Below, one piece after another: positions 1 to 7,472 of a DNA stretch of 23,368 nucleotides. The position numbers and the translations under genes are program-made. Position 1 is the stretch's first letter. Every line of letters begins with the position of its first letter. The notes below the pieces were generated by a model. It was not told the DNA's origin, searched no databases, and saw nothing but the letters and a program-made list of their open reading frames with translations. This DNA is from Gammaproteobacteria bacterium (GTDB taxonomy: Bacteria > Pseudomonadota > Gammaproteobacteria > Pseudomonadales > DSM-25080), in contig JABXIR010000097.1 in NCBI GenBank assembly GCA_013372965.1, forward strand, positions 1-23,368. The letters are read 5' to 3'.

Positions 1-475
1 GTATCGACGAAATACCATTAATATCGAGACCGTGAGACAGTTTCAGCCTGGGTACGACACGACTGAGTACCTTCGCTAACCAAATCAGTACAGGGGATGC
101 ATTAGCTTCGACCACCGGACCGCTCAATGCCACACCACTTAGCTTCGATTCAAGTGGACTCTGCTCTAACCAATCGAGTGTAATCACCGTACCCATCGAG
201 TGAGCCCAAATGTACTTGGGGTAGTCATCTGCCGCTAGCCACCACTGAACAGCATCATCCAACCCTTGCGTATATTGTGACCAATGATCAATATGCCCCT
301 GAACGCCGTCGCTTCGACCGTGCCCAATATGATCGAAGCCATACACGTTGAGACCGTGTTGATTAAGATCATCAAACACATCGTCGTAACGGTGGATATG
401 CTCGCCTAAGCCATGAACGATTAGCAATGACGCTCTCGGCTGGTTGGATCGCTGCTCAAAACGATATTGCTTCAT
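1..475 (-). CDS. Alpha/beta hydrolase, monoacylglycerol-lipase type (partial, 3' end outside window)
   Basis: The first 158 codons are present; the gene runs off the left edge. Translation shows the serine-hydrolase layout of the Hydrolase_4 / monoglyceride lipase group: the oxyanion-side motif HGLGEH at residues 21-26, GHGRSDG at 51-57, and a nucleophile elbow AHSMGT with Ser93 as probable nucleophile. The catalytic Asp and His should lie beyond the window. The family hydrolyses monoacylglycerols, lysophospholipids or other esters; the substrate cannot be read from this part. No signal peptide is seen, so it is probably cytoplasmic. The ATG lies 13 bases after the stop of the GAF-domain gene on the same strand, preceded by a purine-rich AGAGG, so the two probably share a transcript. 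The family call is secure; the substrate is unknown. Confidence 0.85.
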   Translation of the reverse strand, partial: MKQYRFEQRSNQPRASLLIVHGLGEHIHRYDDVFDDLNQHGLNVYGFDHIGHGRSDGVQGHIDHWSQYTQGLDDAVQWWLAADDYPKYIWAHSMGTVITLDWLEQSPLESKLSGVALSGPVVEANASPVLIWLAKVLSRVVPRLKLSHGLDINGISSI

Positions 476-488
476 AAGGAGCCTCTTA

Positions 489-974
489 TCATGGAAGGGT
501 TGTGCGGTCGGCAAAGCATTGACCAAGCCAGTGGCACAGCTCCTCTAAATAGTGCTGATCTTCTTGATCAAACGCGGCCGGGAGATCCGAGTCGACATCC
601 AGTACCGCGATGGTCTCGCCGTGAGCGTTTATGACGGGGACCACGATTTCCGAGTTAGTCGTCGAAGCACACGCAATGTGGTCGGCTCGAGCGTGGACAT
701 CCTCGACTAGTTGCGTCTGCCGTTGATCGGCAGCTGCTCCGCAAATACCTCGATCGAAACTAATTTCAAGACACCCATGCCCGCCCTGATACGGCCCCAC
801 CTTTAGATTACGCTCGCTCACGGTTCGATAAAAGCCTGTCCAGTGATAGTAATCAAAGGCATTATGTAATTCGCACACCACGCTCGACAGGATTGCCGTC
901 ACGTCGGTCTCGCCATCACACACAGCATAAATACGTGCAAGCGTCTCTTGGTACTTCTCTTGTTTTGTTGACAT
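489..974 (-). CDS. msrC: GAF-domain protein, probable free methionine-(R)-sulfoxide reductase
   Basis: The 161-residue product is one GAF domain, matching the length of E. coli YebR/MsrC (165). That family reduces free L-methionine-(R)-sulfoxide with thioredoxin as electron donor, in the cytoplasm. The three cysteines that define the catalytic members appear in the right contexts: Cys68 (GGHGC), Cys78 (RGICG) and Cys102 (DHIAC), followed by NSEIVVP and VLDVDSD as in the enzyme. This separates it from signalling GAF domains, which lack the cysteines. It is upstream of, and probably co-transcribed with, the hydrolase gene, and divergent from rarD. The ATG at 974 gives the expected N-terminus. 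Family and active-site residues are seen; activity is inferred. Confidence 0.85.
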   Translation of the reverse strand: MSTKQEKYQETLARIYAVCDGETDVTAILSSVVCELHNAFDYYHWTGFYRTVSERNLKVGPYQGGHGCLEISFDRGICGAAADQRQTQLVEDVHARADHIACASTTNSEIVVPVINAHGETIAVLDVDSDLPAAFDQEDQHYLEELCHWLGQCFADRTTLP

Positions 975-1000
975 AAATATTCACTAAAATTGAAAAACCA

Positions 1001-1029
1001 TTGGTAACACACCTAAGTGTCGTTACACT
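1001..1029 (+). promoter_or_regulatory. Possible sigma70-type promoter for rarD
   Basis: TTGGTA (1001-1006) and TACACT (1024-1029) are separated by 17 bases, each matching four of six consensus positions. Transcription would begin near 1036, about 25 bases before the preferred rarD ATG at 1061. The location fits better than the match, so this is tentative. It also argues against translation from the in-frame TTG at 1001, which would lie upstream of the transcript start. Confidence 0.4.
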
Positions 1030-1060
1030 CCGAACTCATTGTATCGCTGAAGTTATACGC

Positions 1061-1936
1061 ATGGAAACGTCAAACCGCCAAGGGATTACCGCAGCACTCG
1101 GAGCTTATGTTCTGTGGGGGCTTCTACCCGTCTACTTTAAGCTCCTTCAGCAAACGTCCGCGTTCGAAATTCTAGCGCATCGCGTCGTTTGGAGCGTCGT
1201 TTTTATGGTTCTGGTCCTCTGCATTGCCAAGGAATTCAGGGCAACATTGGCGTTCTTTAAAGATCTGCACAATCTCAAATGGGTCATTGCAAGCGCTATG
1301 CTCATTGCGGTCAATTGGCTGATCTTCATCTGGGCAGTTAACGACGGAAGAATTCTCGAGACGAGCCTCGGCTATTACATCAATCCGATCATTAATATGT
1401 TTATGGCGATGCTGTTTCTGGGCGAGCGCATGCGTCCGATTCAGTGGGTGGCATTCGCTCTCGCCATTCTCGGCGTAGCGGTACAAGTCATCGAAGTAGG
1501 CTACCTACCTTGGGTTGCGCTGTGTCTTGCTTTTAGCTTTGGTGGCTACGGCTTGATCAAGAAGAAACGCCCGATCGAAGCCCGTAAGGGACTGTTCGTC
1601 GAAACCATCGTGCTAGCACCTGTGGCGATCGTTTATCTCGCGTGGCTTAGCTCAACAGGGGAAATGTCGTTCTCCAACAACGTACAAGATTCTTGGTTAC
1701 TGCCGTTAACTGGCATACTCACCGCCGTACCGCTGCTTCTTTACACTGCAGCGGCGAACCGTATCAGCTTCACAACGCTCAGTTTCTTTCAATACTTGGC
1801 ACCGTCGATGACCTTTATCTTGGCGGTGACCGTCTACGATGAACACTTAGGCATGCCCCAGCTGATCAGTTTTGCCTGCATTTGGATTGGACTGATTCTT
1901 TATACCTCCGACTCACTTCGCCGGCGACGGAAATAA
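1061..1936 (+). CDS. rarD: RarD-family EamA/DMT transporter
   Basis: This 291-residue protein is very hydrophobic, with about ten membrane helices made of two EamA repeats, and belongs to the RarD branch of the drug/metabolite transporter superfamily. The N-terminus (RQGITAALGAYVLWGLLPVYF) followed by EILAHRVVWS is typical of RarD, as is the middle segment with the GYGLIKK sequence. Family members sit in the inner membrane; RarD is annotated as a chloramphenicol-sensitivity protein, but its natural substrate is not settled. The open frame extends to a TTG at 1001, but the ATG at 1061 matches the family's N-terminus and lies downstream of a candidate promoter. The gene is single, divergent from the GAF gene and followed by a strong hairpin terminator. 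Confidence 0.9.
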   Translation: METSNRQGITAALGAYVLWGLLPVYFKLLQQTSAFEILAHRVVWSVVFMVLVLCIAKEFRATLAFFKDLHNLKWVIASAMLIAVNWLIFIWAVNDGRILETSLGYYINPIINMFMAMLFLGERMRPIQWVAFALAILGVAVQVIEVGYLPWVALCLAFSFGGYGLIKKKRPIEARKGLFVETIVLAPVAIVYLAWLSSTGEMSFSNNVQDSWLLPLTGILTAVPLLLYTAAANRISFTTLSFFQYLAPSMTFILAVTVYDEHLGMPQLISFACIWIGLILYTSDSLRRRRK

Positions 1937-1962
1937 AAAAACGGGCCGAGGCCCGTTTTTTT
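1935..1962. terminator. Bidirectional intrinsic terminator between rarD and pepD
   Basis: A perfect 7-bp stem (ACGGGCC / GGCCCGT, 1941-1947 with 1950-1956) has a run of A before it and a run of T after it. It therefore has a proper U-tract in both directions. It overlaps the end of the rarD stop codon region and lies just past the pepD stop, serving both convergent genes. Confidence 0.93.
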
Positions 1963-1969
1963 ATCAGCT

Positions 1970-3430
1970 TTACGCCTTGGGTATTTGCTCTAAACTCGCC
2001 ACTAACAGCTGCCAAAAACGCTCAACCGTTGCGACTTCAACACGCTCATCCGGTGAGTGAGCTCCGCGAATGGTCGGCCCAAAAGAAATCATATCCCAGT
2101 TAGGATAGATGGCACCGAGAATACCGCACTCCAAGCCTGCGTGAATCACTTTGACTGCTGGCTCAAAACCAAACAAGTCGTTATGGACCACTTTCATGCC
2201 TTGAAGCAGTTTCGATTCAGGGTTCGGAGCCCAGCCCGGATACGGATTGTCGAAACTGACCGACGCGCCCGCCAAAATAAACGCACCGGCGACCGACTCA
2301 CTAAATTCATCACGTGCCTTGTCGCTAAGGCTACGAACCAAGCAGCGAACACGTAATTTTCCGTTCTTCATACGGATGACGCCCACGTTATTCGATGTTT
2401 CAACGATGCCTGGCAAGTCGACACTCATGCGTTCGACCCCATGTGGTACCGCATCCATCGCTCGAATAAAACGGAGCAACAGCGTCAAGGGTAACACTTC
2501 CGACGCATCCGAGGCCGGCGATGCTGTGATACTCAAATTCGGTTCGGCAGAGCCAAACTCGTCCTCGATGTCGCAGAGCACGTCTTCTACTACCGCCAGC
2601 AAGTCATCCTGTTGCTCGGCAGGAATCATGATCGTCGCAAAGGATTCTCGGGCGATTGCATTACGCAAGCTACCGCCTTTAATATCGGCAAGTTGTAACT
2701 CGATTCCTGCAGCCAGAAGTCGGCGCAACAGACGGTTCATCAGTTTGTTCGCGTTCGCGCGTCCCGTGTTGATATCGAGACCGGAGTGTCCGCCTAACAG
2801 TCCCGAAATTGCTAACTGCCACGCAACGTTGCCTTGTGCTGGTTGTTCGGCTTGGTAGTCAAATTCGATGTTAATGTCTTGGCCACCAGCGCAACCAACG
2901 TAGAGTTCTCCATCGTCTTCGGTATCAAGGTTGAATAGCAGCTCACCCTTTAAGATGTTCGGATCGAGATTTAAAGCCCCCGTCATACCGGCTTCCTCAT
3001 CGATTGTAAACAAAGCTTCAATCGGGCCATGTTTGATATCGGAGGAATCTAGAACCGCCATCATTGCCGCAACACCCATGCCGTTGTCGGCTCCGAGCGT
3101 TGTGCCGTCTGCAGTGACCCATTCACCGTCGACGTATGGCTTGATTGGATCTGTCTTAAAGTCGTGCACGGTCCCTGCATTTTTTTGAGGAACCATGTCA
3201 ATGTGACTTTGCAGAATAACCGTTCGATAGTCCTCACACCCTGCCGACGCAGGCTTGCGAACAATCACGTTCCCGATTTCGTCGAGCTCGCACTCGAAGC
3301 CCTTTTCTTCGGCGAAGCGCTGGATCCAAGACACCACCAGCTGCTCGTGCTTTGATGGACGTGGTAGCTCACATAGTTGAGCAAAGTATTGCCAAACATT
3401 GGTTGGCTGAAGCTGACTAATTGTACTCAA
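1970..3430 (-). CDS. pepD: Aminoacyl-histidine dipeptidase (peptidase D), M20 family
   Basis: This 486-residue cytoplasmic metallopeptidase is nearly the same length as E. coli PepD (485). PepD hydrolyses Xaa-His dipeptides such as carnosine using two zinc ions. Visible M20 residues are His76 and Asp78 (LQSHIDMV), bridging Asp115 (GADNGMG), catalytic Glu145 with Glu146 (TIDEEAG), Asp169 (NLDTED) and the late His458 (RGAHSPDE). The lid-domain motif GGHSG (213-217) is also present. The start is a TTG at 3430: the resulting MSTISQLQP lines up with the family's N-terminus, no ATG lies nearby in frame upstream, and AAAGAGAG sits seven bases before it. It follows a small membrane-protein gene on the same strand and converges on rarD. 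Confidence 0.95.
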   Translation of the reverse strand: MSTISQLQPTNVWQYFAQLCELPRPSKHEQLVVSWIQRFAEEKGFECELDEIGNVIVRKPASAGCEDYRTVILQSHIDMVPQKNAGTVHDFKTDPIKPYVDGEWVTADGTTLGADNGMGVAAMMAVLDSSDIKHGPIEALFTIDEEAGMTGALNLDPNILKGELLFNLDTEDDGELYVGCAGGQDINIEFDYQAEQPAQGNVAWQLAISGLLGGHSGLDINTGRANANKLMNRLLRRLLAAGIELQLADIKGGSLRNAIARESFATIMIPAEQQDDLLAVVEDVLCDIEDEFGSAEPNLSITASPASDASEVLPLTLLLRFIRAMDAVPHGVERMSVDLPGIVETSNNVGVIRMKNGKLRVRCLVRSLSDKARDEFSESVAGAFILAGASVSFDNPYPGWAPNPESKLLQGMKVVHNDLFGFEPAVKVIHAGLECGILGAIYPNWDMISFGPTIRGAHSPDERVEVATVERFWQLLVASLEQIPKA

Positions 3431-3515
3431 GACCCAACTCTCTTTAGGTAATGGAATGTATCGAACAGTCTAGCGAATTCGCGGGGCAACGTGAAGTCAG
3501 TCAGAACTCGTATGG

Positions 3516-3758
3516 TCAGAGCTGCGTCTCGTCAAGAAACACCAAGCTCAGAAAGCCCAAGAACGGAAACGCAACTAACCATAATACGATTGGCAGCGGC
3601 AACAAGATGGCCACAGACAAAACACACAGCCAACAATTGTGAACTTTTCGCCGCGCTTTTAGGTAGGCGCGAGTGGACCGTCTAAAGTGAGGGTGGTTGC
3701 GATCTTTAAGTTTCGATCTCATCCAACGAGGACTAATTGCCCGAATAAGCCGGTTCAT
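3516..3758 (-). CDS. Small basic membrane protein, unknown function
   Basis: I do not recognise this 80-residue product. The first 40 residues are strongly basic (14 Arg/Lys against one Asp) and look like a cytoplasmic, possibly nucleic-acid- or lipid-contacting tail. Residues 42-76 are almost entirely hydrophobic with internal prolines (PLP, FPF), enough for two short membrane helices or a hairpin. The orientation agrees with the positive-inside rule. The ATG is preceded by AGGA at a good distance (AGGATAGACCA), which supports it as a real gene. It lies 85 bases upstream of pepD on the same strand, so co-transcription is possible. It could be a lineage-specific protein; a chance ORF is unlikely but not excluded. 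Confidence 0.6.
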   Translation of the reverse strand: MNRLIRAISPRWMRSKLKDRNHPHFRRSTRAYLKARRKVHNCWLCVLSVAILLPLPIVLWLVAFPFLGFLSLVFLDETQL

Positions 3759-3817
3759 TGGTCTATCCTATTCAGTGTTGCTGCCCTTTGAGCATAGTCG
3801 CTTTAAGTGCTTTTCGA

Positions 3818-3846
3818 GCGACAGAATAGATGTAAGGCGTTACAAT
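3818..3846 (+). promoter_or_regulatory. Possible sigma70-type promoter for the DsbA-fold/MATE gene pair
   Basis: GCGACA (3818-3823) and TACAAT (3841-3846) are 17 bases apart; the -10 element matches five of six positions, the -35 four of six. A start near 3853 gives a leader of roughly 30-45 bases. The region is the 120-140 base space between divergent genes, where a promoter is expected. Confidence 0.4.
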
Positions 3847-3896
3847 AGATATTAAAGGATAATAAAGTCACTCGTGGCACAATGGTGGTTCATTTT

Positions 3897-4493
3897 ATGA
3901 CGCAACAAATTGAGTTTTACTACGATATCGCAAGCCCATTCAGCTACCTTGCTTGGCATCGTTTAAACGAACTGTGCGATCAACACAAAGCGGAGCTTGT
4001 GTTACGTCCAGTCTCGATCGCGAGTATTTTCAAAGCCACGGGAAACTCGGCTCCCGCATTGATCGCACCGAAGGCAAAGTACTTAAGAAAAGACATCGAC
4101 CGCTACGCAAATCGCTACCGCGTTAATTTCACACTCAACCCGAAATTTCCAATCGACACCCGAAAGATCATGCGCGGCGCAATGGCTGCTCAAGATGCCG
4201 GTGTTTTGCACGAGTATACCGAGGCATTCTTCGTTGCCATGTGGTGCGATGGAAAAGACCTCAGCGACGACAGCGTATGCAAACAAGTGTTAACCGATGC
4301 ACACCTAGACGCGGCCCTCTATGATGCTGGCGACGACGAAGCCAACATCGAGGCGCTTCGCACTAAAACGGACGAGGCAATCCAACGCGGATTATTCGGC
4401 CTTCCTACCATGTTTGCTAACGGTGAAATGCTATTTGGCCAAGATCGTCTTTGGGTAATTGAAGAGCTACTCGGCGCCGTCAGTCCGTTTTAA
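3897..4493 (+). CDS. 2-hydroxychromene-2-carboxylate isomerase family protein (DsbA-fold, GST kappa-like)
   Basis: The 198-residue protein has the kappa-class thioredoxin fold with the inserted helical domain. The N-terminal EFYYDIASPFSYLA segment (Ser13-Pro14) takes the place of the CXXC motif of true DsbA, so it is not a disulfide oxidase. A GLPTMF segment near the C-terminus is the cis-proline loop, followed by FGQDRLWVIEELL, typical of HCCA isomerases. Characterised members use glutathione to isomerise 2-hydroxychromene-2-carboxylate in naphthalene degradation, but most genomic copies, including those without aromatic-degradation neighbours as here, have unknown substrates. An ATG at 3882 is an alternative start giving five more residues; 3897 fits the usual N-terminus better. 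A MATE gene follows after 18 bases, suggesting an operon. Confidence 0.85.
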   Translation: MTQQIEFYYDIASPFSYLAWHRLNELCDQHKAELVLRPVSIASIFKATGNSAPALIAPKAKYLRKDIDRYANRYRVNFTLNPKFPIDTRKIMRGAMAAQDAGVLHEYTEAFFVAMWCDGKDLSDDSVCKQVLTDAHLDAALYDAGDDEANIEALRTKTDEAIQRGLFGLPTMFANGEMLFGQDRLWVIEELLGAVSPF

Positions 4494-4511
4494 CCGGCGC
4501 GTCACCGTATT

Positions 4512-5876
4512 ATGCTATCGATGAAGGCGCGCTTGGAAGCGCGCAAGGTGTATGGCCTAGGGATTCCGCTCATTATCTCTCAGGTCGCCATTGTCGGCAT
4601 GTCCACCACCGATACGATCATGGCCGGCTGGTATGGCACCAACGACCTTGCGGGCGTTGCTGTAGCAACCGGTCTCTGGTTTCCATTACTCGTATTACTC
4701 ATCGGCATCATTTCGGGTGTCGCCCCGTTTTTCGCTCAAGGGTACGGCGGCAAAAACCACCTAGAGATTGCAAGAGTCTTTGAACAAGGCGTTTGGCTAA
4801 CACTTGGGCTATCGGCCATCGTTTGCGCCATACTCCTCGTCGGCATTCCCTACGTCTCACTGCTCGGCGAAGCCAGTTCCGTCACCGAGATATCGAGCGG
4901 ATATTTGGCTGCAATTGTCTTCGGGGTCCCCGGACTTGCGCTATCTATTCTGGGTCGCTGCCTGTGCGAAGCACACGGCAACACACGCACGCCGATGCTC
5001 ATTAATTTGGTCGCGTTCGTCGTCAATATTGTTCTCGATTATGTGTTCGTCTTTGGCTTTGGCGACTGGGAGGGGTTTGGCGGTGTTGGCTGCGGATGGG
5101 CAACCGCAACAATCTACTGGCTCACTGCTATCGCGCTACTGAGGCACGTTGCCAAAAGCCGCCGATATCAAAAGGTGATCAAAGAAGCCGAGATCTGCCG
5201 CCCAAATTTACAACGTCAAAAAGACATCATAAAGGTTGGCTTACCTTCGAGCATTGGGACAACTGCGGAGGTTAGCTTCTTCGCCATGGTTGCGGTGATG
5301 CTCGTCCCTTATGGCGCAGATACCGTCGCGGCGCACCAGATCGCGATGAACGTGGCGAGCATTATCTTCATGATACCGCTCGGTACTAGTATGGCCATTG
5401 GTATTCGGGCAGCTCATTTGATTGGCGAGGGCAACTATCATCATGCGCGGTATTCTTCCTTCCTAACGGTCAAACTCGCGGCCGCGACTGCGGTGGTCAC
5501 TGCCGTTGCAACGCTGCTGTTTAAAGACACCATCACAACGTGGTACACGTCCGATGTCGAAGTCATACGAATCGCGAGCACTCTGCTGATTTATAGCGCG
5601 CTTTTCCAGTTTATCGATTCCATACAGGTAATCTGCGCAGGGGCGCTCAGAGGCTATAAAGACACTCGCGTGCCGATGTTAATGCAAATTTTTAGCTATT
5701 GGTGTGCAGGATTTTTCGTGAGCTGGTCGCTCAGTATCGGCGCAATTACGGGCACCGACTGGGGCGCCGAAGGCTTTTGGATGGGTTTCGTGGCAGGCTT
5801 AAGTGTCGCAGGCATTCTGTTGCTTCAACGACTCAACCGAGTAACCAAGCGGGCCAAAACCCTCAACATCAACTAA
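4512..5876 (+). CDS. MATE family efflux transporter (NorM type)
   Basis: The 454-residue protein has about twelve membrane helices in two six-helix bundles. The start of each bundle carries family-typical sequence: IPLIISQVAIVGMSTTDTIMAG (about 18-39) and, in the second half, LPSSIGTTAEVSFF and AAHQIAMNVAS. MATE proteins of this branch exchange cationic drugs, dyes or metabolites for Na+ or H+ across the inner membrane. No strong Shine-Dalgarno sequence precedes either ATG (4512 or the in-frame 4521), so the exact start is uncertain and coupling to the upstream gene is possible. A hairpin follows immediately after the stop. Family is certain; substrate and coupling ion are not. Confidence 0.93.
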   Translation: MLSMKARLEARKVYGLGIPLIISQVAIVGMSTTDTIMAGWYGTNDLAGVAVATGLWFPLLVLLIGIISGVAPFFAQGYGGKNHLEIARVFEQGVWLTLGLSAIVCAILLVGIPYVSLLGEASSVTEISSGYLAAIVFGVPGLALSILGRCLCEAHGNTRTPMLINLVAFVVNIVLDYVFVFGFGDWEGFGGVGCGWATATIYWLTAIALLRHVAKSRRYQKVIKEAEICRPNLQRQKDIIKVGLPSSIGTTAEVSFFAMVAVMLVPYGADTVAAHQIAMNVASIIFMIPLGTSMAIGIRAAHLIGEGNYHHARYSSFLTVKLAAATAVVTAVATLLFKDTITTWYTSDVEVIRIASTLLIYSALFQFIDSIQVICAGALRGYKDTRVPMLMQIFSYWCAGFFVSWSLSIGAITGTDWGAEGFWMGFVAGLSVAGILLLQRLNRVTKRAKTLNIN

Positions 5877-5877
5877 A

Positions 5878-5897
5878 AAAGGGCCCTAAGGCCCTTT
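5878..5897. terminator. Intrinsic terminator between the MATE gene and gpmA
   Basis: The perfect 8-bp stem AAAGGGCC / GGCCCTTT has a 4-base loop. On the minus strand it is followed by six T residues, so it is a strong terminator for gpmA, whose stop is about 23 bases away. On the plus strand the T run is short (TTTCT), so it is weaker for the MATE gene. Confidence 0.88.
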
Positions 5898-5920
5898 CTA
5901 CAACTTAGATAACGCTTTCG

Positions 5921-6667
5921 TTAACCGGCTTTGCCCTGATTAGCGACTTCAGCCATCATCTTGGCGACTTCTTCTGCGTCGCCCACGTATTCGCGGCTAA
6001 TCACGTTGAAGTTTTCATCGAGTTGGTACACCAGCGGCATACCGGTTGGTATGTTGATGCCCATGATTTCTTCGTCGCTGTATTTTTCAAGATATTTCAC
6101 AAGCGCTCTCAGACTGTTGCCGTGAGCTGCGATGATCGGCTTTTTCCCCGCTTTTAGCGCAGGCGCGATTTCGTCATGCCAGTAAGGTAGAACGCGATCA
6201 ATCGTGCACTTGAGGCTTTCGGACTGCGGCAACGCACGCTCATCTAAATGCTTGTAGCGCTCGTCGTTTCTTGGGCTTTCTGGATCGTCGAGCGGCATTG
6301 GAGGCGGTGGTGTATCGAACGAACGACGCCAAACGAGTACCTGCTCTTCACCATGCTTTGCTGCCGTCTCGGATTTATTCAGCCCCTGAAGACCACCGTA
6401 GTGACGCTCATTCAGGCGATAGCTGCGATTCACCGGAATCCAAACACGGTCCATCGCATCAAGCATACGCCAAAGCGTCGTTACTGCACGGCGGAGAACA
6501 GAGGTGTACGCCACATCCACTTCGATACCTTTGTCGAGAAGCAACTGACCGGCACGACTTGCCTCTTCCTGGCCTCGCTCTGACAGCGGGACGTCTTTCC
6601 AACCGGTAAACCGATTTTCTTTATTCCAGGTGCTTTGGCCGTGACGAACCAATACTAATTGGTACAT
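5921..6667 (-). CDS. gpmA: 2,3-bisphosphoglycerate-dependent phosphoglycerate mutase
   Basis: The 248-residue cytoplasmic enzyme interconverts 3- and 2-phosphoglycerate in glycolysis and gluconeogenesis. The phospho-accepting His9 lies in the RHGQS motif (8-12); other active-site residues are Arg59/Arg60, Glu87 in NERHYG, Arg114/Arg115 and His182 in AAHGNS. Length and the full internal sequence (WKDVPLSERG, PPPPMPLDDP, GINIPTG) are those of the cofactor-dependent dPGM, not phosphatases of the same superfamily. The C-terminal tail (after about 230) is the flexible segment that covers the active site in this family. GGAGAG precedes the ATG by six bases. It has its own promoter and a terminator, so it is monocistronic. 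Confidence 0.97.
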   Translation of the reverse strand: MYQLVLVRHGQSTWNKENRFTGWKDVPLSERGQEEASRAGQLLLDKGIEVDVAYTSVLRRAVTTLWRMLDAMDRVWIPVNRSYRLNERHYGGLQGLNKSETAAKHGEEQVLVWRRSFDTPPPPMPLDDPESPRNDERYKHLDERALPQSESLKCTIDRVLPYWHDEIAPALKAGKKPIIAAHGNSLRALVKYLEKYSDEEIMGINIPTGMPLVYQLDENFNVISREYVGDAEEVAKMMAEVANQGKAG

Positions 6668-6712
6668 AAAACTTCTCTCCGTATAGATTTCTTAAAGTGC
6701 ATGACTGTCGCG

Positions 6713-6741
6713 ATTATAGCTACTTCATCCTCGGCTTTCGA
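6713..6741 (-). promoter_or_regulatory. Sigma70-type promoter for gpmA
   Basis: Read on the minus strand, TCGAAA (-35, plus-strand 6736-6741) and a perfect TATAAT (-10, 6713-6718) are separated by 17 bases. Transcription would start near 6706, giving a leader of about 40 bases before the gpmA ATG. The -35 element lies inside the 3' end of the upstream membrane-protein gene, so gpmA can be expressed independently. Confidence 0.65.
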
Positions 6742-7423
6742 GACTGTTTTTGATTTTTACTAGCGGGACTCGAGCACGTCGATTTGGTGAACGAAACACC
6801 TCGAATATCTCACCGTCTTTTAAAACGATCACACCGTGACCACCGGGTGGATCGGATAACAAGCCGACTTGGCTGACAAACTCACGTTCTTCGTCGCCAT
6901 CGAAAATCCATTCATTCCGCCACTCGCCCGCATGCGTGCACACGAGTGCACTGTTGCGCTTACTCTTGCGCAAGAAATGAAACAGCGGCCAATCGTAGGG
7001 GTTGCCGGGACCCGCGCAAACATGGATGAGATCGAAGGCTTTTAGAGGCTCAGGAATCGCGACTGTCTTGTCGATGGGTGAGTCGAAAGAGGCCAGCTGC
7101 GCCCACTGGATATGCAGCACAAAACCAAGCACAATAAAGATACTTGGTACCACAAACTTATACGATTCATCCGTGAGTAATAGCAAGGCGATAAACAGCA
7201 CCGCAAATAGCAACATCGATCCCGGAGCGCGTTCGAATTCGAATGGGCGTCGCTTGAAAGTTCGTGCATAAGCGAACTGAAGCTCGGGAATTAACGCGAT
7301 TACGACAGCAACCCAAAATAGTAAGCTGTTCGGATCATTGTCTCTGGCTAATAGCGCAACCGCCCAAGCCAGAGCAACGAGCCGAAAAATTACAGAGTAC
7401 GTCGTCTTTAGTTTGCTAATCAC
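6725..7423 (-). CDS. Four-helix membrane protein with soluble C-terminal domain, unknown function
   Basis: I do not recognise this 232-residue protein. Four hydrophobic segments can be placed at about 9-26, 34-50, 68-84 and 89-108, the second pair separated from the first by a basic loop (RTFKRRPFEFER). The remaining 120 residues are soluble: a histidine/cysteine-containing stretch (IHVCAGPGNPYDW, VCTHAGEW) and a GHGVIVLKDGEIFEVFRS segment that resembles a late strand pair of a thioredoxin-like or sensor fold, though too little to assign. It lacks kinase motifs (no H, N or G boxes). The start is a GTG, with AGGATGA about eight to ten bases upstream. It is divergent from the response regulator with only 49 bases between them, so shared control is plausible; a functional link is only inferred. 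Confidence 0.75.
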   Translation of the reverse strand: MISKLKTTYSVIFRLVALAWAVALLARDNDPNSLLFWVAVVIALIPELQFAYARTFKRRPFEFERAPGSMLLFAVLFIALLLLTDESYKFVVPSIFIVLGFVLHIQWAQLASFDSPIDKTVAIPEPLKAFDLIHVCAGPGNPYDWPLFHFLRKSKRNSALVCTHAGEWRNEWIFDGDEEREFVSQVGLLSDPPGGHGVIVLKDGEIFEVFRSPNRRARVPLVKIKNSLESRG

Positions 7424-7442
7424 AATTGAATCATCCTATAGT
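7413..7442 (+). promoter_or_regulatory. Possible sigma70-type promoter for the response regulator
   Basis: TTGCTA (7413-7418) and TATAGT (7437-7442) are separated by 18 bases, matching four and five of six consensus positions. Predicted transcription start is about 24 bases before the regulator's ATG. The -35 element overlaps the first codons of the divergent membrane-protein gene, so the two genes share a very compact control region. Confidence 0.5.
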
Positions 7443-7472
7443 GAAATCACGCTGAAACGGATACGTTAGACC

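Noticed and set aside
1001..1060. Upstream TTG start extending RarD by 20 residues
   Set aside because: The extension has no family match and begins at the candidate -35 element; ATG at 1061 fits.
2247..2858. 203-codon open frame antisense to pepD
   Set aside because: Low-complexity Ser/Arg/Ala translation, no ribosome-binding site, entirely inside pepD.
4804..5142. Open frames of 70-112 codons overlapping the MATE gene in another frame
   Set aside because: Shadows of the certain MATE coding frame, without protein-like features.
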